From Synaphobranchus kaupii (Eukaryota; Chordata; Actinopteri; Anguilliformes; Synaphobranchidae), in assembly GCA_029718625.1 (NCBI GenBank), contig CM056380.1:99807971-99871970 (forward strand): a stretch of DNA of 64,000 bases, read 5' to 3'. Each line of letters begins with the position of its first letter. Positions within the stretch are counted from its first letter, which is position 1. Shown here one piece after another: positions 8,801 through 17,766 of this stretch. A program made the position numbers and the translations under genes. Below the pieces are notes generated by a model. It had not been told where the DNA came from, made no database searches, and saw only the letters and a program-made list of their open reading frames with translations.

Positions 8801-11437
8801 ATGAAGGGTGGAGCGCGGAGAACTTGTTCTTCGGCTGCGGCAGCGCCCTCCTGCAGAAGCTGAACAGAGACACCCTGCACTGCGCCTTCAAGTGCAGCTA
8901 CGTGGAGACCAACGGCAAGGGGGTACGTCTAAACCTGCTCTTAAACCCCTGTAGCTCGAAGCGTAACGGGCCGCAAGAAGCGTGCTTGGTCATTAATTAT
9001 GACGTATCGCATCTGCGAGCTTTTAATTGTCTCTCGTCTTTGTTCCAGTTAATTGGGGCCTTTTACAAACCGAGGTTAAAAAATGCCGAGGCTACAATTA
9101 ATCACTACAAGAACCTCATTTGAATATTCATTGTGGCACCCTCTAAATGGAATTTTAGGTTCTTAATTTTAATATCTGACTGAAATGAATATCATTAATT
9201 TGCCTCACCTATTTCCATTTAATTGGTGTATAAGAATGAGCCACTTGATCTTTATTTTAAGTTATGTTTACTATTATTATTTTTCTAGAAGTGCGTTTTT
9301 TTTTTTTTCATGACATTATTCACTATTATTTTTTCAATATGCGATTCATTTCACGTGCTTCATTTTAAATTTAAGAACAAACCTCACCATACTATTATAC
9401 AAATTTTCATTGGGGGGATAAATATTGAAATTGAAACCATGAAAGGCATACAAGATGTGCTGTTTTAATATCTTATATAAATGAGTCAATGTACATTCAT
9501 TATTACAAATGATCACAATGTTATTTTGAATTTTTTCTGCAGTCTTGTGCTGTATACACTGTAGTTATATTGGGGAAACTACAGTGCCCTCCACTATTAT
9601 TGGCACCCCTGGTAAAGATCAGTAAAAAGGGTTATAAAAAATGCACTGTTTGGTGAATTAGCTTAATCTCACACTGAAAAAGTGAGAAAAATCCAACCTT
9701 TAATTGCAAAATTATTATGAGGAAAAACAAATCCCTCATCAAGAAATAATTATTTTTAACAAAACCACATGTGCAACATTTATTGGCACCTCTGCATTTA
9801 TATATAGAATAAAGTAATCATTTTTAATATTTGGTCGCATATCCTTTGCATGCCATGACTTTCTGATGTCTGTGACCCAACAACATCAAAAGACTCTTGA
9901 TATCTTATTTTCTGGTACTCTTACAAGCGATACTATAACGTCTCTGCATTTGAATGGATCTCTATGGGAATTGGGGGGTGGGACTAGATTTAGCTGTAAA
10001 TTATGCTGGTATGGAATACATGGTTGGTAAAATGGCTGTAAGTCATCAAGGGTCTGATTTATCAAGCGAGCCTCAAACCATCACTCTGCTGCCAGATATG
10101 CAGTAGATATGGATGGATCACTTTAACGGTTGTTTCTCATGATACATTTTCCTATTGAACTCTATGGAAAAATAAGTTAGGAGAAGAAACCATTCAAGTT
10201 ATCCATCCATATCTACTGTGTTTCTGGCAGCAGAGTGATGGTTTAAGGCTGGTTTGATATATCAGACCCTTGATGCCATTTAGCCAACCATGTGTTCCAT
10301 ACTGTTCCAGTGTAATTTACAGCTAAATCTAGTCCCACCCCCCAATTCCAATAGAGATCCATTCAAATGCAGAGACGTTATAGTATCGCTTGTAAGAGTA
10401 CCAGAAAATAAGATATCAAGAGTCTTTTGATGTTGTTGGGTCACAGACATCAGGAAGTCATGGCATGCAAAGGATATGTGACCAAATATTAAAAATGATG
10501 ACTTTATTCTATATATAAATGCAGGGGTGCCAATAATTGTGGCACACATGGTTTTGTTAAAAATAATTATTTCTTGATTTTTTTTCTCACAATAAATTAA
10601 CTTCAATTAAAGGTTGGATTTTTCAAATTTTTTCAGTGTGAGATAAAGCTAATTCACCAAAAGGTGCATTTTTTTATAACCCTTTTTACTCATCTTTACT
10701 AGGGGTGCCAATAATAGTGGAGGGCACTGTATATAAACAGTGCTGTTAATCAGATTTTTCCCTTTCAGAATGCTCAGCGTGGGTCCAAGAGAGAATTTAA
10801 CATGCTTGGCTGGCTTCATGGTTTCCCGTCAAATAATGTGTCCGTTTATAGATGTGTGGAAGTACAGATATGAGCTGAGGGAGGCTTTCTGGTCCGCTGA
10901 TCGCCCGTGTAATGGCTCCTCTGTGACCGCAAAGGAAACGAATGCAGTGGAGTTGGCTCTTCAGCCCTGATGTGATTGAAACTGCCCGTTCCCGGCTCAG
11001 CTCTGATAAACCGATAATGCCGGCCTTCAACCATTTTGCGTCTCCCTCGTTTCTGTAGATGGATGTGTACAAACAGCCAGTTACGGACCCGTCTAAGGGT
11101 TCAAAGCGAGGTCGCCTGTCTCTGAGGAGGAACTCTGACGGATTCATCGAGACGGTGGAGCGAGGCGCGGGCAAGCCCGAGGAGGTGAGCTTTCCCAGTT
11201 ATTTTAACGGTCTAAAGGAGGAGGGTTTCGAGGCGGTCCTGTTCCACAAGATCCGGGCAGAATGGGTTTAGCGCCAGCAGGGGTCCCATACTGTGCCGGG
11301 TCGCTCACAACTGGGGCAAGTCACTTTCATCATGCTGATGGGATGGGATCACCACGTGATTGATTTCCGTTTTTTTTTTTTTTGGGGGTGGTAGGCAGGG
11401 TCATTGTTTGTTTGTTCATGCTAAGTGGATTGCCGTG

Positions 11438-11501
<64 letters not shown>

Positions 11502-11841
11502 TGTGCCTGATCGTAATAACTGACATAACCGCGTGCATTATTATCATGACTGACCAAATACTCGCTCATCGTTGTCCCTGGAGCGTGGAAGAACATTGAA
11601 AACTCAAAAGGCTGGGGGGCTTGTCCTTCAGTCACTCTGAACAGGAAATGTTGGTGTCTTCTTTCAGGACATGCTGGTGACTGTGTTCGAAAACGGAGCC
11701 GTCCTGCAGGAGTACACGCTGGAGGAGATCCGCAAGAATGCCAGACTGCGGGAGGAGGATCCGCTCCCCTCCCAGCACAACCAGGACAGCCCCAGGGCAG
11801 AGGAGCTTCACCAAAAACACATCATGAACGGAGAGCACTAG
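5675..11841 (+). CDS. nampt: Nicotinamide phosphoribosyltransferase, C-terminal 305 residues (six exons, 5' partial)
   Basis: NAMPT condenses nicotinamide with PRPP to give NMN, the rate-limiting step of NAD salvage, as a homodimer in cytosol and nucleus. Six exons join in frame: 5675-5805, 6594-6819, 7216-7335, 8782-8922, 11059-11184 and 11668-11841, all with GT/AG introns. Landmarks shared with vertebrate NAMPT are HLVNF and TDTVAG, the IPAAEHS active-site histidine (His247 in human numbering), [20 protein letters not shown] (Arg311/Asp313), [11 protein letters not shown] (Asp354), LNRDTL (Arg392), [11 protein letters not shown] and RGRLSLRR. About 190 N-terminal residues are missing because earlier exons lie outside the window. 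Two points are odd: the glycine loop reads [11 protein letters not shown] where human has FGSGGGLLQKL, and the C-terminus runs about 20 residues past the usual end, finishing HIMNGEH. Teleosts keep NAMPT duplicates; this looks like the more divergent one, but I cannot assign a or b. Confidence 0.92.
5829..6570. repeat. 51-bp minisatellite with 153-bp higher-order period
   Basis: About 13 clear copies of a 51-bp unit (for example ACTGAGAGGTCCACCTCAAA then CACTGTCCTTTCTGCATCAC then TAACACACTGA) fill the intron after the first NAMPT exon, followed by two decayed copies up to about 6570. Each copy has CCACC or CCAAC at one site, and a few have TGTGAGG instead of GAGAGG. The CCACC/CCAAC pattern repeats every three units through most of the array, showing that blocks of 153 bp were duplicated. 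Because 51 is a multiple of three, 17-residue repeat frames stay open; these are not genes. Confidence 0.95.
6594..6819 (+). CDS. nampt: NAMPT exon (TIISWGRS ... [14 protein letters not shown])
   Basis: The acceptor is GAGTGCAG and the donor GAG/GTGAGT; the exon ends in phase 0. It encodes about 75 residues, including [19 protein letters not shown] and VIRPDSGDP. In human NAMPT the latter holds Arg311 and Asp313, which contact nicotinamide and ribose. The exon is GC-rich compared with its introns. Confidence 0.95.
6820..7215. other. NAMPT intron, no feature
   Basis: Unique-looking intron sequence with GTGAGT donor and TTACAG acceptor. I see no repeat or RNA gene in it. Confidence 0.6.
7216..7335 (+). 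CDS. nampt: NAMPT exon (VIKILEDC ... [11 protein letters not shown])
   Basis: This 120-nt, phase-0 exon encodes 40 residues between acceptor TTACAG and donor GAG/GTGAGG. It contains [17 protein letters not shown], whose GDG-D motif includes the Asp354 equivalent that binds the NMN ribose. No disruption is seen. Confidence 0.95.
7336..8309. other. NAMPT intron, AT-rich, no gene
   Basis: AT-rich intron sequence. Open frames of 60-140 residues on both strands overlap without codon bias or recognisable domains. A short inverted copy of TAGGAAAGTT occurs near 7803-7830. Nothing else can be supported. Confidence 0.5.
8310..8543 (+). mobile_element. tRNA-derived SINE, UnaL2/HpaI-type tail (copy 1)
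   Basis: The tRNA-like head has a clean RNA polymerase III B box, GGTTCGATTCC, at 8367-8377; the A box is degenerate. The body reads GGTAGGACACTG, then AAGGTACTTAACCTGAATTG. The tail has the stem-loop GCTCT-GGATA-AGAGC (8496-8510), then CTGCTAAATGCCTG and TGTAA repeats. This stem-loop and repeat tail is what the eel LINE UnaL2 machinery recognises, so the SINE was probably mobilised by an L2-clade LINE. A second copy lies at 48319-48526. Confidence 0.88.
8570..8726 (+). mobile_element. 3' end fragment of a non-LTR retrotransposon with (TTCTA)n tail
   Basis: The stretch ending GGGAAAATAAAAGTTGTTCT and ATTCTATCC looks like a LINE 3' untranslated end: an AATAAA-like signal followed by a short pentanucleotide repeat. 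It has no coding sequence and follows the SINE directly. The family cannot be named from this alone. Confidence 0.4.
8782..8922 (+). CDS. nampt: NAMPT exon (ILMKLRDEG ... [11 protein letters not shown])
   Basis: This 141-nt, phase-0 exon encodes 47 residues between acceptor CTGTTTAG and donor GGG/GTACGT. It contains the phosphate-side loop [19 protein letters not shown]. Human NAMPT has FGSGGGLLQKLTRDLL here, so positions 384 and 385 (human numbering, from memory) change from Gly-Gly to Ser-Ala. Arg392 in the NRD motif is kept. No frameshift is seen. Confidence 0.94.
8923..9579. other. NAMPT intron, AT-rich, no gene
   Basis: This intron part holds only AT-rich unique-looking sequence and a T run near 9298-9309. 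It ends at the TA that flanks the foldback element starting at 9582. Confidence 0.5.
9582..10729. mobile_element. Foldback Tc1/mariner-like element, about 1.15-kb palindrome
   Basis: The element begins CAGTGCCCTCCACTATTATT and ends with the inverse, AATAATAGTGGAGGGCACTG, flanked by TA on both sides (9580-9581, 10730-10731) as for Tc1/mariner insertion. The similarity between the ends continues inward for nearly the whole element: two arms of about 570 bp meet at a 13-nt loop TATTGAACTCTAT (10153-10165). The outer arms resemble Tc1 non-coding ends and the transposase 3' end. The inner arms contain AATTGGGGGGTGGGACTAG, a core found again at 56914-57454 and 62915-63199. No intact transposase is present. 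It lies in the NAMPT intron between 8922 and 11059, so the pre-mRNA could form a very long hairpin. Confidence 0.9.
10732..11058. other. NAMPT intron remainder
   Basis: Unique-looking intron sequence up to acceptor TTTCTGTAG. Open frames on both strands have no recognisable content. Confidence 0.5.
11059..11184 (+). CDS. nampt: NAMPT exon ([11 protein letters not shown] ... GKPEE)
   Basis: This 126-nt, phase-0 exon encodes 42 residues and ends at donor GAG/GTGAGC. It includes [20 protein letters not shown], matching the NAMPT segment in which a Lys/Arg-rich loop closes over the phosphate. The ATG at its first codon is an internal methionine, not a start. Confidence 0.94.
11437..11502. repeat. 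(GTGC)n microsatellite
   Basis: About 16 pure GTGC units in the last NAMPT intron. The open frames over it (CVRA or THAR repeats) are artefacts. Confidence 0.95.
11668..11841 (+). CDS. nampt: NAMPT terminal exon with extended C-terminus
   Basis: The exon follows acceptor CTTTCAG and reads [20 protein letters not shown], then [15 protein letters not shown], to a TAG stop at 11839-11841. The conserved EIRKNA motif is near the usual C-terminus of NAMPT. About 30 polar residues (Q, H, N, E-rich) follow it here, roughly 20 more than in the human protein, so this paralogue has a C-terminal tail. No alternative upstream stop is seen. Confidence 0.93.
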   Translation, partial: DMLVTVFENGAVLQEYTLEEIRKNARLREEDPLPSQHNQDSPRAEELHQKHIMNGEH

Positions 11842-12003
11842 CCAGCTAACGATCACATCAAAACTACCCATGGTGGACCAATCAGCAGCCTTTTCTTCAG
11901 CCTCATAAAGCCCCTGCCCCTGATATAAATTTATTAAAGCCTTAAAACTACCTGTTCATCTTAAATCTGATTGGAACTAATAAAAGCAAGATATTGATAG
12001 TGG
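11842..12003 (+). other. nampt: NAMPT 3' UTR (approximate end)
   Basis: The sequence after the TAG stop runs to a polyadenylation signal at 11979-11984. Cleavage is expected 10-30 nt later; the exact site is not visible. Confidence 0.55.
11979..11984 (+). terminator. AATAAA polyadenylation signal of NAMPT
   Basis: A canonical AATAAA lies about 138 nt after the stop codon and is the first one downstream. That fits a short 3' UTR. Confidence 0.6.
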
Positions 12004-12558
12004 TCATTGGGATGATGATGATGATGATGATGATGGTGGTTCATGGTGATCTTGTAATTGGCGTCTAGGGTAGTGTGTTTTCTTTGTTTCCAACTCTAAA
12101 TCTGCAGTAAAGCATGGCTGTTTACCTTTTGACTTCACAGGGGCTTATTCAATCCAAAAATAACCATCTTGAAAACGGTGGGAATTGCCCCACAAGCTCC
12201 TTGTCCCACCAGCACAGTCTTCAACATTGTCCATCTCTCAACCAAATGGCCATTTTCTGCAATTAAGCCTTGATATTCAGAGTTTAGTGAAGTCCCTGGG
12301 CCCTTATTATGTCATGATAGCTAGACTGACATCACCACCACATAGGAGCCAGTCAGCTTTGATTTTGCCAAGTGTTCAAAAGTGAAACTACAACACCTGA
12401 TGTTTTCCCGGCATTAACTGGTCAAGAATGGTTGTATTTTTGCATTTGCAAAACTGACTGAATTGTAAGCTGATCATTTGAGCTTACTGATGCCTTTCGA
12501 TCTGACCATCGACTCGGACCAGAATATTAACAGTGGTTGAAACACTGTTTTGTGCTTA
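12004..12558. other. Intergenic stretch with (GAT)n
   Basis: A (GAT)n microsatellite lies at about 12011-12035. The rest shows no gene or named repeat. Confidence 0.5.
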
Positions 12559-12640
12559 TCAATTCAATTCAATTTTATTTGTATAGCACTTTTTACAGAG
12601 AACTGTCACAAAGACACTGCACTAAATTGCAACCCTGCAT
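12559..12640 (-). mobile_element. 3' end of an L2/CR1-type LINE, reverse orientation
   Basis: Read on the - strand it ends GTGCTATACAAATAAAATTG followed by AATTG repeats, after TTTGTGACAGTTCTC. This is the 3' tail layout also seen at 38480-38556 on the + strand, so both come from related LINEs. Only the tail is left. Confidence 0.55.
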
Positions 12641-14372
12641 TATTAAAATGCAACCCTAAGGTAATGGGGTTTTACTTTGGCTCTTTATTATGTTTAAACA
12701 TTCTGTATGTTCTGTTTTAATCACTCAATTAATTTGATTTGAAGTGTTACGGTTGACACTGACAAATACTTCTCATACCCTGGATAGATAAAAATGGTAG
12801 TTTTGCACTATGCAGTTTGACTAAATCTGCCGTGATGCAAAAGCGTGTCTTCAGTATGTAAATGAAGCATTGGATATGAAGCAATTAATCCTACCTCTTT
12901 TTCTATTATATCTAATACTCTGTATGTTAATATTATAACAATACATCTGCAAAAATGTTGTATATGATGCTATTGTGTAAATATTTTAAATAATCATTAT
13001 TAGCATGCCAGTGGCAGGAATTTTTTTTGATTTCCAAAAATGATATTTTGTATGACAACAAAATAAATAAACTGGAGCGTCCATATGCATACGAATAGTT
13101 TGTTTTACAGTGGAAATCTGACTTGGACATCACATTACACTCCGCAATGTATCATTTTATTTTTAAATACGATGAGATCATAGCAAAATGCTTCCGAATT
13201 GAAAGGGTAATGTCTGGAAATAGCCTGCGGTGCACATTTGACATGATCCAGCCCTCACTGTACCCCATACGCTTAATTGAGTATAAATAGAAAGTGCCCT
13301 TTAGGTTAACCCATCAGCATTCCATAGCTGTCATAGCTCAGAGAGCATGGTGAGACAACTGCAGTTCAAATGTCAAACTGGGCACCGCTCGAGAAAGAGA
13401 CTGCTGTAAAGCGTTTGTTTTCTTTATATATACACATTTTTCTACCACTGCAGTTACAAAAGAAATTTCACTTGTGTTGTCTAAATACAAGACGTATTCA
13501 AATTTTTGATTTTCATTGTTTCCTGACCCATTAGAATGTTTAAAAAAAAAAAAACATGGAACCGTGAACGTTCGTTCACAATAACCAAACGCTGAATAAC
13601 CATTATCTTAAAATTAATTAATAATTACCTTAAAGCATGTTTCAGTTGTTCAAAAATTAATGTCATGAGATTTTTTTAAAGCTGATAACCCCAGGTTCAT
13701 ATTAGGTTGGTTATATAAGGCAGTGTTGGCACCAATGGGACTTTGTGCCCCCTAAAAACCTTTGCACCCTTTCCTTACCCTCAACCTTGCATAAAAGGTA
13801 TACTCTCACCCAGGACAAGTAACTGACAGTTCTGTCTTGCATTGTCAGACTGCTTGGACTGGACAGTCTTGGTGTTTATTAAAAAATGCTTTTATGTTTT
13901 TTTATTTTCCCTGAATAAATGCACAAATCAGAAACTTTCGATTAGGACACAAAGAAAGGTTTCCGGGGCACGGAGGAGAGGAGGATGAATTTTTTGATTA
14001 TTGGAACGCATTATTAATTTCTTCTACACTACATTGGGGTGATGCAATATCCCGTAGGATCACCAGATTGTCTCCACCATGTGACCTGCAGGGATTTAAA
14101 CTTGTATTTCAATGGTTATTCTCCAGGTGTCTGCGTTGGCACTCCCAACAGCACAGTCAAGTGACTAATCACACAGTTCAGTTTCTAATAGATAGATTTA
14201 TAAAAACAATTAGTTGATCTAATATGGGGAGAGGCAGGAAGGAAAGTGGGAGTTTAAATGCTACGGAAAGCACGTCAGGAGTCAGTCATTGGTCCGAATC
14301 AGCACTCTTGCACTCTTGAGTAGCCTTGGTGAGTAGATAGGACGAGAAAGTCGTTGAGTATACTTGAAACAC
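12641..14372. other. Intergenic AT-rich stretch, no gene
   Basis: No exon, RNA gene or bounded element was recognised. An A run is present near 13542-13553. Short open frames on the - strand around 12933-13133 have no content I can name. Confidence 0.45.
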
Positions 14373-14525
14373 CCGGGGTGCGTCCCAATATTCTTTACTC
14401 CCCACCTCCCTCCACTCCCTCACTGCCACTTCTCTCCTACCCGGACGTATACAAAACACAGAGTAGAGGAGGTGGTAGTGGAGGAAGGGAGGGTGCATTT
14501 TTTCAGTATTGGGACGCACCCCCGG
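14373..14525. mobile_element. Short palindromic MITE (GGGGTGCGTCCCAATA ends)
   Basis: The left end CCGGGGTGCGTCCCAATA is matched by the inverse TATTGGGACGCACCCCCGG on the right, and the arms continue inward through CCTCC..CACT and AGTGGAGGA runs. The whole is about 150 bp and can fold as one hairpin. It has no coding capacity. Family assignment (perhaps hAT) is not possible without a clear target duplication. Confidence 0.75.
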
Positions 14526-14703
14526 ATGACACACTTACTTCCGGGGTTTCGCTGAGTACATTCGGGAGCACACTTCAAGAAGTACACAAACATTTTGATG
14601 ACGTGAAGCTTTGTTTTAAAAAAAAATGAGGCGCAACTTCGCTGACGTTTTCCTTCAAATACGACAAAAACAACGCGTGACATGGCAGCGCAAGGGTGGG
14701 ACG

Positions 14704-16188
14704 CAGGGTTGCCAGATCGTGCCAGAGACTTTCCAGCCAAAAGGCGACTCAAAACTAGCCCAAAATATATTTTTAACCAAAACCAATGTATTTTAAATAG
14801 AAATCATCATATTTTTACTTTTTAAAATAAGTGCGTGCTTTGCGACTTTTAATTTTTACCCGTGACTGCACGTTGAAAGTATTCCAATTTAGCTGTAAAA
14901 CCGCGGACATAGCAACACTGGTGGGACGTCTTATGACCTGCTTGCAACACTTCCACAGTACGGTCGGAAAATTAAACATTAAACAGCACATTTCTGCCAG
15001 TGCACTGTACGCAGGAGACAGAGTTGCCAGGTTCGCGGTTTTCCCGCCAAATTGGGCTAGTTTGAAAAAGCAGTCGCGGGTAAAAATTACATAGTCGCGG
15101 TGTGCGGTTTTTTGGGCTACTTTCAACGTTGACCGCGGTCGCCAAAAGTGACAGATTTTTTTTCATTTGAGCGTTTTATTAATGTGTCTTGAACTTAATG
15201 TGTCTTGAACTTGATGTTGAATATCTGGCAACCTCTCAGGCCAGAGAACAGAGATAGGCACGTAGCTACACAGTGCTGGGCTGCAGTTCTATATACGCTC
15301 TATGGCTGCAGTAGAGAGAGAGAGCAAGTGGGTGGTGCGGCTTGAATTCACGTCATTTAAAGCGTTGATAGCTACGTTACGTTCTACGTTCTCTTCTAAA
15401 TATGGAGGCGGGGAGAGGGGGTGGGGCGGGGCCCGGCTCCCACTGCGCTGCTCTGGGAGACAGTCAGACATGAGAGAGCGAATATTTAATTATTTAATCA
15501 CGCACTGTAACGTTATTGAACTGCATTATTAGTCGGAGATTACGGGTGTGAACGGAGAGAAGGAAAGAATGAATAGAGCTGTGTAACAAAGAGTGAAGAA
15601 AAAGTTGATAGGAAGATGGAGCAGAGGGAGATTTTGAGGTGAGGGGTGAGGAGTGAGCACTGTGGAAGATGAGAAAAGCTAAGTGTGCAGTTTCAGCTAC
15701 TGGGGGTCCACAGTAATAAAATAAATTCTAAAGTACATACTGAATTAAGCTTTTTGTTGTTGTTGTGAGCATAGTTTCTTTTTGAATAAAGTAACATTCA
15801 AAACATTTAAAAATAGGCATACTCAATACATTTTGCTGTTAAAACAAACAAAAAAGGAGGGAAAATAAAGAAAGAATGTTCAAATATGATCACTATTAAA
15901 TTAATACTTCCTTTTTTTATATATTTTGGGTTTGATATTGCACTTCCCAAGGTTCTTGAGAAACGTCCACTGTAAGCTTTTTTGCAATTTGTAGCAATGC
16001 TAATGGAAACGAATGGTTACAGCCAGTATTGGTTACAGCCTATGGCTTTGGTTACAGCTAGCCAAACTGAAGTATCCCTTTAAAACACCTAAATGGAACA
16101 TCATTATATTTGGGCTAGTTTTAGGAAATTTGGGGCGGGTTTTGAGCCGATTTTGGGCTGGAAATTTCAGCAGGACCTGGCAACCCTG
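14704..16188. mobile_element. Non-autonomous DNA element with CAGGGTTGCCAG ends
   Basis: The left end CAGGGTTGCCAG is matched by CTGGCAACCCTG at the right. Subterminal sequence is also shared in inverted form: TTTCCAGCC, GACTCAAAAC and TAGCCCAAAATATA on the left, and their counterparts between 16107 and 16170. The inverted arms reach about 75 bp. I did not find an exact target duplication (GTGGGACG and GCAGGAGA flank it). No transposase is recognisable inside. A related smaller unit lies inside it (15019-15237). Confidence 0.6.
15019..15237. repeat. Nested GC-rich repeat unit with CAGAGTTGCCAG / CTGGCAACCTCT ends
   Basis: The inner unit begins CAGAGTTGCCAGGTTCGCGG and ends in ATCTGGCAACCTCT. 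Its body carries TTTTCCCGCCAAATTGGGCT and TCGCGG motifs, and contains the direct repeat TTAATGTGTCTTGAACTT. Its ends resemble those of the outer element, which suggests one family inserted in itself or an internal duplication. Confidence 0.5.
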
Positions 16189-16805
16189 GCAGGAGATAGA
16201 GCTCTGATTCGGACACAGCCAAGAGAGGGTCTCTGGTCTTGCGGACTCGAGGGTCAAGGGACTAATTTCACGTACTTCAATTGCATTTCTAACGGATTGG
16301 ACCGCACTCGCCCTTGGCAATGCCCAACTTCCGATTTCTAAAGGAATTCCCCCAAGTGGAAGTGGCGAGGGGAAGTGCAGGAGGGCAGAACATTTAATGG
16401 ATTGGACCGAATTTCTTTTTTTTTTATTGCAAAAGTTAGCCTATAACATGGAACTTAAATTTAGTTGGAAAATACACATAAAATGCTATTCTAGATCTTG
16501 CAGCATGCTTTTGTTAAAACAACCCAATTGAAGTTGAATTTCAACACTGCACTGTGCATTCTTACATTATATGTGCAGTGCATTCTTTTATCGATAATTC
16601 CTAGCATCCTGGCAGAATCATCGTAACGTTTAGGCTTCCTCGTTCACTTTATAGTTTTTAGCATTTAGCCTATAATCCCCAAACACAGAGGACTAGGAAA
16701 TGTCGCTATCTAGCCTGGTAACTGCCTGACAACCGAAATCACAGACAACCATTGAATCATATGTTCAGTGGTTGGAACCGAAGTTCGGGGTGTTACAGGT
16801 GTTAC
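16189..16805. other. Intergenic stretch, no gene
   Basis: Unique-looking sequence with ACGGATTGGACCG (16291-16303) and a similar TGGATTGGACCGAA copy at 16398-16411. Nothing else can be supported. A near copy of the palindrome arm motif GGGGTGTTACAG starts just upstream, at about 16787. Confidence 0.4.
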
Positions 16806-16872
16806 CGAAGAAAGGGGTGTTACAGGGGACTGTTCGGTTACCGAACAGTCCCCTGTAACACCCCTTTCTTCG
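16806..16872. repeat. Perfect 67-nt palindrome (33-bp arms, 1-nt centre)
   Basis: The left arm begins CGAAGAAAGGGGTGTTACAG and ends ACTGTTCGGT at 16838. The centre is T at 16839, and the right arm begins ACCGAACAGT and ends CCCCTTTCTTCG at 16872. Every base of one arm pairs with the other. A partial direct copy of the arm (GGGGTGTTACAGGTGTTACC) lies just to the left. Such near-spacerless palindromes form cruciforms, are unstable in cloning and can be assembly artefacts. No transposon family is recognised. Confidence 0.95.
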
Positions 16873-17766
16873 AGGCCCTGCCTTGATGGGCAGCTTTGAC
16901 AGTTTGCATGTTCAGTTCGGATTTTTGGCAGGGTTTTTGGGTGACCACACGGAAATGATAATGCAAACGGATGCAATGCCATTGCATTTCAATTATGTCA
17001 CTCTTGTGCCGCAAAAGCATGAAAACGTTATGTTAAATGGCGAATTGAATTATCATTTCCTTTTTGTCATGGATCATGCGATTGCAACAAGAAACTGCTA
17101 ATGCAAATGTGGTTGTGTCGTAGAGGGCGAGAAAAAATAAATGTGAAATAGATTTGCATTAACATTTTCAAATTGTCAGATAAAGTGCGTACATTAACTT
17201 GCAAATGAAAACGCAAAGTGCACCTTTTGCATTTTCATTTGAATTATGTCATGGTTTTTGCGCACATCGTATGTAAACGAACTGCAATCGCCGATTTGCA
17301 TTTTTATTTGAATTTTGGTGCGGATATGCTTCCATAGTACAAATGGGATAATTGTTTGAAAGTGACTTGACAAAGAGGCTATACTGACCTCTAGCTGGTG
17401 GAGGACTGAAGTACCATGTGAGAAAAGAAGAAGAGACAAAATGGTGGCCCGAGGCATAATCCATCCACCGGAAGGCAAATTTCACAGAAATCACCGGAAA
17501 TTAATGCCTGGAGAATTAATACTAACCAGAAGACCTTTTTCTTAGGGATTTATAGGGATTCAGAAAAATATAAGAAAAAATGGTGGACAAAGAAATGAAT
17601 CAAATGAAAAAACCTACAAAATTAGCCAGTGATTAAATTTATTTGCACAAGAATGTATTGTCTTTCAGACAAACTGTCCTGCAGAGGGAATTCTTAAGCC
17701 TGACACAGCAGTTGATCACAAGTATGCTGATTTTATTCCCTGCTGCTACGCTGTCTGTTTTCAACA
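16873..17766. other. Intergenic stretch with diverged GCATTT..AATTATGTCA segments
   Basis: Diverged segments of the form GCATTTNAATTATGTCA recur at about 16983, 17225 and 17296, with a weaker one near 17047. An internal hairpin CAAATGAAAA..TTTTCATTTG lies at 17202-17242. The set looks like an old internally repetitive element. No gene was recognised. Confidence 0.4.

Noticed and set aside
9582..10729. Segmental inverted duplication of host sequence
   Set aside because: TA flanks, Tc1-like termini and further copies of the core elsewhere show a mobile element instead.
11330..11635. Open frames with THAR or CVRA repeats
   Set aside because: They translate the (GTGC)n microsatellite.
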